DNA of 64,000 nt from Cricetomys ansorgei (lineage: Eukaryota; Chordata; Mammalia; Rodentia; Nesomyidae), in assembly GCA_026225945.1 (NCBI GenBank), contig JAMJFZ010001816.1:2487501-2551500 (forward strand), written 5' to 3'. This document shows, in pieces, positions 55,501 to 64,000 of this stretch. Each line of letters starts with the position of its first letter. The first letter of the stretch is position 1. A program made the translations under genes and the position numbers. The notes under the pieces were generated by a model. That model had not been told where the DNA came from. It saw nothing but the letters and a program-made list of their open reading frames with translations, and ran no database searches.

Positions 55501-58500
55501 AAAGAAGCAATGGGTCCAGGACACACATCGATTTTTACTATGTCAACTGCAAATAGTGAGGAAATTTAAAAGCCACTATTTACATCTTGCTTGCTTACTA
55601 GCTCACTAATTGAGAAACTTAAAATGTCAAAAAGAGATGGCTCAGCAGTTAAAAACGTGCTGTTCTTGCGAAGGACCTGGTTTCTGGTTTCGGCACCCAC
55701 ATGGGTCACAGCCATCACCACCTCTAGCTCCAGGGTTCGATTGCAGCTTCTGACTGCTACAGTCAAAGCATGCATGTTATGCACATATATATATGTAGGC
55801 AATGTACATGCAGGCAAAAGAGTCACACACATTAGATAAACTGAAAAAGCTTTCGATTCATGTGTAGAAAGAACACATGGAATTATACAGGAAAATGAAA
55901 TTACGAGTCATGTGAGCATTTGGCCTGATTCCGATTTTTATATACAGCTACAAACATGCGTAAGACCGTCTACGTTCAGACCTACATGTGAAAGCTGGTA
56001 TTCCTTCTTCTACGGCCTTTTCTTTGTTTTTCTTGTCATTTGTTATAAGGATAACTTGTAGCTGATTTTCTGCTGACATTTTCTTCAGGTGCTCATTGTA
56101 CCATTTTGCTGCTACTCGAATGGCTCTATCATTTCTGTCATTAGCATTTTCTCCCTGTTCTTGTTCTATGTAGGTTTCTCTAAATATAAAAAAGGAGGGA
56201 AAACACAAAATAAAAGTTATTCAGTAGAAACAAAGACGTGTAAAAACTTCTGGGACATAAATGTTCAAAGTGAAAAGTCGGTAGTATATATAATTAACTT
56301 AAATTTATATGCTTACGTTCCAAGAAATAATTTTAATAAGATCCTTTTTAAGTTTCCAAGACAAAAACTTTCTTGGGAAGAAACTTATGTTAGTAACTGG
56401 GAAAATATGGAGGCTCAAATAGTTTCATTTCACAAAAAGAATAAGACCAGAATTTATACTTCAAACGGGAGTGTTAAATAATAGGTTGGGGTGGGGGGGT
56501 TGCTAATAGAACTTTGGAGACCAGATAATAAAATTTAACTCAAACTATGGATTAACAGGCATTGCTAAACTCTACAGCATGACTGACTAGATATATGGTT
56601 TAGATGCCATTCAACACATCATCCATGGTAAGTACCAAATACATAGCAAATGCTATCTGTGTAGACCCTAAAAGGCCACAACTCTCAAATATCAAAGTAC
56701 ACTCGCATACTTTTTAAAATCTGCTCTTCAAAGCCAAATCTTTAGTATTACTTTATTCCCTACCATTAAATGTACCTACTAACACCCCGCCGGGTGTCCA
56801 ATCTTTAGACACTACAACATATTTCTGTGCATCTAAAAATTCTCTGGGCCACATATGTAACAATTCTGCTACATAGGGGTCCTCTAATTACAAATTTGAT
56901 AAACCTAAGTTTATCAGTGAAAGAAAGGGAAGTATGATTTGAATTTGGTTTTAACATGATGGACTTAAGTAACAAAATCTATACTATTTGCTTAGTGTCC
57001 AAAAGTCTTCTAAGCAGTCCCTATATTCCTAAGGCCTACTCCAAGCATTTGGACTAAAAAGAACCTGCTAAGCCCACATTCCCCAATGATTAACACTTTC
57101 CACACAGTCTTTGTCTTTTGGTACTAAAAAAACAAGTGCTATCTGCTCCTGGAGTTTAAGGAGGTACAATAAATGAGCACCCCACGGGTGCTTTTACTTT
57201 GTGTATGCTTGTTTAAGAGCAGTACTTAGTTTCAAGATGTAAGAAAGGGCCACACCTGACAAGGTCTAGAAACATTCTGAATTATTAATCGTGGAATTGA
57301 TAGGGGAATGCCATCTGCACACATCTGGCGTAGGCAAGAGATGCCGCTAAGCACCTACAACATATAAAATAGATTTCACACAATAAAATACTACATAGTT
57401 CAAAATGTCAACAAGTCAAAATTGAGAAAGTGACTTAAGTATCATATGTAAATTATTTATTATAATAGGCAATCCCATATGTTCTGACAGGACACACCGA
57501 GTTCAATGATCATGAATCTGAATTGTAATGAACTGTTTTTAGAAACCAAATTTCCATAAATCAACTGTAAAATATTAATTTAAACTTTAAAGCTCATTAA
57601 TCATAAATTCTTATTCTTAATATCTTTTTTTCACAAACTCACACATTTTTAACCCTATATTCTTCATTCACATAATGTGATATTTCAGGAGCCTAGATGA
57701 TTTGAGAATCATATCCATAGAATCTATCATTCAACTCAATAAATACAACTTAAAGAGAGTATTTCAGAAATACTACTAGTATTTCTAATACTAGTACTAG
57801 ATCCCGGTTTAAGGTGTGACCTCATTAATACTGTGACCTTAGTTGAGCCCCACTTAGCACTATCTTCCACACAGCTGGATCACAACCAAACAGCACATGA
57901 AACTACAGATCCCACCTTGGAAAAATTACTCCCGGGCACTTCCTTTTAAATTCAGGCAACCCTGAGGTTTTGTGACACTTACTTATGGTGCTCGTTAGTG
58001 AACGTATAGAAATGCTTCTCGTGGTTGTTGGTCACATCCCTGATTCGCTTGTATATGGGGGCGCTCCGGTTTCTCACTTCTTGCAGGACTGTCTGGAGCA
58101 CAATCACATTCCTGATGGCAGGGTCCTCGAGGACATCGATCTTAAAAACAAAAGCAGCCACGAGTCACTTTTCCCCCACGTTCACTTCTGAACTGTTTCT
58201 CCGTCAAGCCTAAATTCCTGTCGCAGTTCAAAGCACTGACTCCCCGTTAGGCTAAAGTGACAACAGTCCCTCGGCCCTGCAGGCTCGCGGAGAGCAGCAC
58301 CCCTGAATGGACCACAGAAAAGTCTGCAGTTCGGAAGCTTTTAGTAAATAAAATGCGAGGGCCCACACAGTTTTCGTTCGTAGGCACTTACAAGCTGCCT
58401 GGGGGTCGCAAGCTGGAGGCCACAGAAGCCCAGGTCCCCGGCTTCCAGGCACTCACAATCTAAAGCAGAAGAGACACCGGGAGTTAGGAAAATCAACGTG

Positions 58501-58934
58501 TCTAGAAATACGACTCCGAGAACCGAAAAAGAAAACTATAAATAAATAATGCAACGTGAGAAGTACCTCGGCCTTTGGATCACTGGAAGCGAGGGTGGCC
58601 GCGGTTCTGGTCTCCCCTTCCCGAGACCCGCTCCCCCTACCCCGGGTCCTCAGTTTCCCTATCTGCCACGCCTCCTCGTCCCCGCGCGGCCCGCCGGCCC
58701 ACGCACCTGGTGCAGCAGCACGTTGGTGTCCGGCAGGAGGTAGTGCGGCCCCGGGCAGAGGCTGCTTGCCTGGTCGCGGGGCTGCGGCTCCAGGGCCGGG
58801 CCCCCGTGCGCCCCGCCACAGGCCGCGCAAGCCGGCGCCCCGCAGCCGATGTCATCCCGCAGGTAGTGCTCGCGCACGATCTTCACCACGCCGCCCGCGC
58901 GCGTCTTCTTTAAGAACGTTTTGGACTTGAGCAT
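37517..58934 (-). CDS. DIS3: Exosome catalytic subunit DIS3 (RRP44), complete
   Basis: DIS3 is the processive 3'-5' exoribonuclease and endonuclease of the nuclear RNA exosome. Exons 1-21: 58707-58934, 57983-58140, 55986-56179, 55287-55360, 53567-53731, 52051-52215, 50625-50738, 50317-50454, 49420-49566, 48745-48861, 47904-48005, 46490-46554, 46321-46405, 44564-44691, 43146-43232, 41543-41699, 39738-39952, 39460-39628, 39178-39336, 38290-38412, 37517-37600. They sum to 2874 nt, 957 residues plus TAG (human 958). An N-terminal Cys-rich motif ([11 protein letters not shown]) precedes the PIN domain, with acidic residues D69, E97, D146 and D177. Cold-shock domains follow. The RNB site is [13 protein letters not shown], with D484/D486/D487 equal to human 485/487/488. 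An S1 domain and the basic tail GGKKRKLEK end the protein. All introns are GT-AG except intron 15, which starts GC. Start [15 protein letters not shown] as in other mammals. Confidence 0.97.
37806..37900 (+). mobile_element. B1 SINE, diverged
   Basis: 'gggtatggtggtgcatacct', 'gacaggaagatccctgtaaa' and 'ttcaaggccagccttgtcta'. DIS3 intron 20. Confidence 0.7.
38530..38690 (+). mobile_element. Rodent LINE-1 3' end
   Basis: A G-rich stretch is followed by 'gtatgaaattttcaaagaat' and an A-rich tail, the usual rodent L1 3' terminus. DIS3 intron 19. Confidence 0.55.
40051..40137 (-). mobile_element. B1 SINE fragment
   Basis: 'gagacagggtcacactatgt', 'tggatggcctggaaccc' and 'aagcactgggattaaag'. DIS3 intron 16. 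Confidence 0.75.
40976..41342 (-). mobile_element. Second copy of the ~400-bp rodent repeat
   Basis: Read on the minus strand it repeats the 12505-12912 copy in order: 'tttgacacaagctagattca', 'acaggctgaacaagccatg' and a final 'ctaagaca'. It is inverted relative to that copy and lies in DIS3 intron 16. Confidence 0.6.
42608..42818 (-). mobile_element. B2 SINE
   Basis: 'tatagaggccagaggtactg', 'ctgggacccaaccttggatc', 'actgttaactactgagcaat' and 'ctctccag' are minus-orientation B2. DIS3 intron 15. Confidence 0.85.
43146..43232 (-). CDS. DIS3: DIS3 exon 15 with a GC splice donor
   Basis: Encodes [19 protein letters not shown] and PIDLQTKEL, ending in two bases (AA) that exon 16 completes to Lys before ETNSMVEEF. 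Acceptor CAG at 43233-43235. The minus strand at the donor reads GAGCTAAA|GCATGT, so the intron starts with GC, not GT. The nearest GT (GAGCTAAAGCAT|GTGACT) would add two codons and throw exon 16 out of frame. Human DIS3 has Arg at this junction (ELRETN), consistent with an AG|GT ancestor changed at -1 and +2; that is inference. Confidence 0.85.
43831..43955 (-). mobile_element. B1 SINE, diverged
   Basis: 'ttgagacaatgtctcaaata', 'agtcagagatccacctacct' and 'gcaaggattaaagtcatgtg'. DIS3 intron 14. Confidence 0.75.
44758..45054 (-). mobile_element. B4-type SINE
   Basis: A minus-strand tRNA-like head sits at 45005-45054 ('gcttgcagagcaagcatttt', 'cactcagccatctccccacc'). A B1-like middle ('aggcaaggtctctctcacct') and B4-like 5' text complete it. 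DIS3 intron 13. Confidence 0.6.
46121..46181 (+). repeat. 31-bp tandem duplication
   Basis: The string 'aacatcaataattaagcaag' occurs twice, with unit starts 46121 and 46152 (31 bp apart) and one clear A/G difference in the unit. DIS3 intron 13, about 140 bp from exon 13. Confidence 0.85.
47040..47250 (-). mobile_element. B2 SINE
   Basis: 'ggtgcctgaggaggttggaa', 'aatcaaacccaggtcctctg' and 'cttaacttctgagccacctc'. DIS3 intron 11. Confidence 0.85.
47350..47652 (-). mobile_element. B4/RSINE1-type SINE
   Basis: 'ggaggccaaaggttgacatt', 'gagacagggtctctcaccaa', 'gctctacagagctgaactca' and 'ctttaccaactgacccactg' form the minus-strand B4 layout. DIS3 intron 11. Confidence 0.7.
47764..47850 (+). mobile_element. 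B1 SINE fragment
   Basis: 'agatgaggcaggagaattaa', 'gtttgaggccagcctggcct' and an A-rich tail. It ends about 50 bp from DIS3 exon 11. Confidence 0.7.
49135..49378 (+). mobile_element. B1 SINE followed by an ID SINE
   Basis: 49135-49255 is a plus-strand B1 ('caggaggctgaggcaggaga', 'ttcaagcctacttgggttac'). 49288-49378 is an ID element with A box 'tagctcagtggtagagtgct' and B box 'gttcaatcccc'. Both lie in DIS3 intron 9, the ID ending about 40 bp from exon 9. Confidence 0.8.
49748..49945 (+). mobile_element. B2 SINE
   Basis: 'ctgaaaagatggtgcagtga', 'gaggacccaggttcaattcc' and 'catggtggctcagtcacagg', ending in A-rich DNA. DIS3 intron 8. Confidence 0.9.
51730..51955 (+). mobile_element. B2 SINE, well preserved
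   Basis: 'ggactggagagatggctcag', 'tgagttcaattcccagtatg', 'cctcttctggcttctgcagg' and an AATAAA-containing tail. It ends about 95 bp from DIS3 exon 6. Confidence 0.95.
52345..52520 (+). mobile_element. Diverged B3/B4-type SINE
   Basis: 'tctgagtaaaagtgcttgtt', 'aagttgatcggaatgtggtc' and 'tgtggcaggtgcatccccga' are consistent with an old tRNA-derived SINE. DIS3 intron 5. Confidence 0.4.
53003..53312 (+). mobile_element. B4/RSINE1-type SINE
   Basis: A tRNA-like head ('actggagaaatgggtctgtc'), 'gggcatggcagtccatgcgt', 'gctcactggccagtaagtcc' and a CA-rich end with an A-rich tail. DIS3 intron 5. Confidence 0.75.
53372..53552 (+). mobile_element. B2/B3-type SINE
   Basis: 'ggggccaacgagatggctca', 'gagttcaacacctgagaccc' and a (CA)-rich end with AATAAA. 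It ends about 15 bp from DIS3 exon 5. Confidence 0.8.
55625..55835 (+). mobile_element. B2 SINE
   Basis: 'agagatggctcagcagttaa', 'gttcttgcgaaggacctggt' and 'cacccacatgggtcacagcc' with a CA/TA-rich end. DIS3 intron 3. Confidence 0.85.
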
Positions 58935-59410
58935 CTTATCTCGCGGCGTGGAAGTCCGACCGGGGCGGAATCCCGACCGCTACGGAAACTCTTGAGGGAA
59001 AACGCGTAGCACACGAAACCGAAGAGCATCAGGAAGCTTCCCCTCGCATTTTCACCTCTTCCCGCGAGCTGTTAATAAGAGATCTCGCGAGAGAACACCA
59101 AGCCTGGCTGATGAGAGTTAGCTTCCTGACAGTAGTGACGATTGGGCGAGAGTAAGCTGTTTCGTCCCACAGCTGGGAGGGGCTCTTCCGGACTACAACT
59201 CCCAGCCTGCACTGCTTCGGACCGACTTCCGGGAAGGGGAGGGCATGGATACCTGCGCGTCCTAGCTTTTTCCGACTTCTTCGGAGGCAGGGCAGGTGGT
59301 TGTCTTGGTGACCGCTCCTAACGGTCCGGTTGCCCCGGGATACTCATAGAGGTGGGTTACAGCCTGAGCTGCTGACGGAAGACGCCTTTGATTTCTTCAA
59401 GTGTCCGAGG
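58560..59410. promoter_or_regulatory. CpG island and bidirectional DIS3/PIBF1 promoter
   Basis: CpG-rich sequence spans DIS3 exon 1 (minus) through the first PIBF1 donor (plus). TCTCGCGAGA lies at 59083-59092, the palindromic motif bound by BANP in CpG-island promoters. ACTACAACTCCCAGCCTGC at 59192-59210 fits the ZNF143 SBS motif. ETS-like CTTCCGG words occur near 59186 and 59227. Such architecture is typical of housekeeping bidirectional promoters. Transcription starts are inferred. Confidence 0.8.
59330..59409 (+). other. PIBF1: Probable non-coding PIBF1 exon 1
   Basis: A good donor (CCGAG|GTGAGG at 59410) lies downstream of the promoter motifs, and the first coding exon has its own acceptor at 60335-60336. 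A 5'UTR exon should therefore end here. The 5' limit is a guess. Confidence 0.6.
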
Positions 59411-60042
59411 TGAGGGCTGGTTTTAGCCTTGCATGTGGAGTTATTGACGCTTGAGACGTAGCTTCCAGGAATCGGTCTTCCTTCCTTTCGCGCGGGGCAA
59501 AGATGCTAAAATGCGTCAAGTTTAGAATTTCAGTTTCTTAGCCAAAGAGCGAGAAGCGCGTCCCTGGTCCTTGATAACCCACGCGGGGATTTGTCTTTGA
59601 TTTCACCTCCCCCACCTCCCCTTCCCTTTAAAAAGGAAGGAGGCTGCGATCGCATTAAATCTCTTCCTGTCCCAACCCCGTCAGGCACACACTTCTTTCC
59701 TCATCATTCCCTTTTACAAAAACTGAAATACCTAATTGTGTAGTATTTAAACAAGGGAGTTGCTAAAATTCTTGTGAAGGCTAAGATGTGCTATTTAGAA
59801 TAGTAGAGCTTCTCCACCTCTAGCCTCTTGGTTTTTTAAGTTAATTAAAAATGTTTTTGTCTCATTGTGAGCCTATTTTCAAATTTTTCACTGATGTCTT
59901 CCCTGTAAAGTAAACCTGACGTATAAGCCCATACATTTTTGATCCCTCCTCCGCTCTTGTTGTAAATATCCTCCACCTCCACATAAACCTTTTCTTGTGT
60001 GTGCCCAGATACTGCTACTGCATTGATCACATGTATATTTAG

Positions 60043-60048
60043 TTTTTA

Positions 60049-60082
<34 letters not shown>

Positions 60083-60096
60083 ATGTGTGTGTCAAT

Positions 60097-60129
<33 letters not shown>

Positions 60130-60130
60130 A
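60043..60130. repeat. (TA)n-(TG)n-(CA)n-(TA)n compound microsatellite
   Basis: Symmetric order TA, TG, CA, TA makes the tract partly self-complementary about 'gtgtgtcaatacacac'. PIBF1 intron 1. Confidence 0.9.
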
Positions 60131-60358
60131 TTTTTAATTTGTTCAAAGGACTGAGTTCCTGATAGGATTTAGTGACCCTATATTTGATTTGAGCAGTGAT
60201 TCACAGTAGTAATCTTGCTTAGACTTCAACCTTCCAGTGCCTAATGATCTAGGCAATCTTTGGTATCTCATTAATGCACTATATGTTCTGTAGTAGTTTT
60301 TCAGTATATTTAAGTTTATTTCTTTTTACTCTACAGAAGATTTATCCAGAAAAGTAAA

Positions 60359-63900
<3,542 letters not shown>

Positions 63901-64000
63901 TAAGACATGTTTTTCACAAAAACATAACATCAAATTATCAACTAAAAGTAATTTTATTTTTGTTTATATGCATTGTTATAGGCTATTATAGAGAAATTTA

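Noticed and set aside
56089..56481. 130-codon plus-strand frame
   Set aside because: It begins antisense to DIS3 exon 3 and continues into intron 2; no protein similarity recognised.
58549..58930. Three overlapping plus-strand frames of 64-124 codons
   Set aside because: Shadows of DIS3 exon 1 and its GC-rich flank on the opposite strand.

Overview
Mammalian nuclear DNA, almost certainly from a muroid rodent and probably a cricetid (vole, hamster or deer-mouse type). The reasons are B1, B2, B4-like and ID SINEs on both strands, rodent LINE-1 3' ends, older MIR and L1M relics, CpG-island promoters and GT-AG split genes. The species call rests only on the look of the SINEs. The window holds the block MZT1 - BORA - DIS3 - PIBF1, which has the same order and orientations as human 13q22.

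Layout: 1-3867 is gene-free flank, then probably the MZT1 3'UTR. 3868-10436 (-) is the complete MZT1 coding region in 3 exons. 9.8-11.0 kb is a CpG island and shared MZT1/BORA promoter. 11642-33663 (+) is BORA, with a non-coding first exon and 11 coding exons. 33.7-37.5 kb is the gap between the convergent BORA and DIS3 3' ends. 37517-58934 (-) is a complete DIS3 in 21 coding exons; the exons join without a break into a 957-residue protein. 58.6-59.4 kb is the shared DIS3/PIBF1 promoter. 60359 to the right edge (+) is the start of PIBF1, with its first two coding exons.

The genes form two head-to-head pairs. MZT1 (gamma-tubulin complex), BORA (Aurora A/PLK1 activation) and PIBF1/CEP90 (centriolar satellites) act at centrosomes, spindles or cilia. 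DIS3 is the catalytic exosome nuclease. Intron and intergenic space is mostly decayed SINEs, LINE pieces, two copies of a ~400-bp rodent repeat, one MaLR-like LTR and simple repeats.

Most notable: (1) BORA exon 8 has an in-frame stop where other mammals continue the protein, and no donor is visible at the expected exon end. (2) A 39/41-bp minisatellite in BORA begins at the exon-5 splice donor, so four copies of the donor lie exactly 39 nt apart in an open frame. (3) MZT1 carries a 23-glycine tract. (4) DIS3 intron 15 appears to use a GC donor with a poor context. (5) A ~140-bp-arm inverted repeat lies in BORA intron 10. No undescribed multi-gene system was found.
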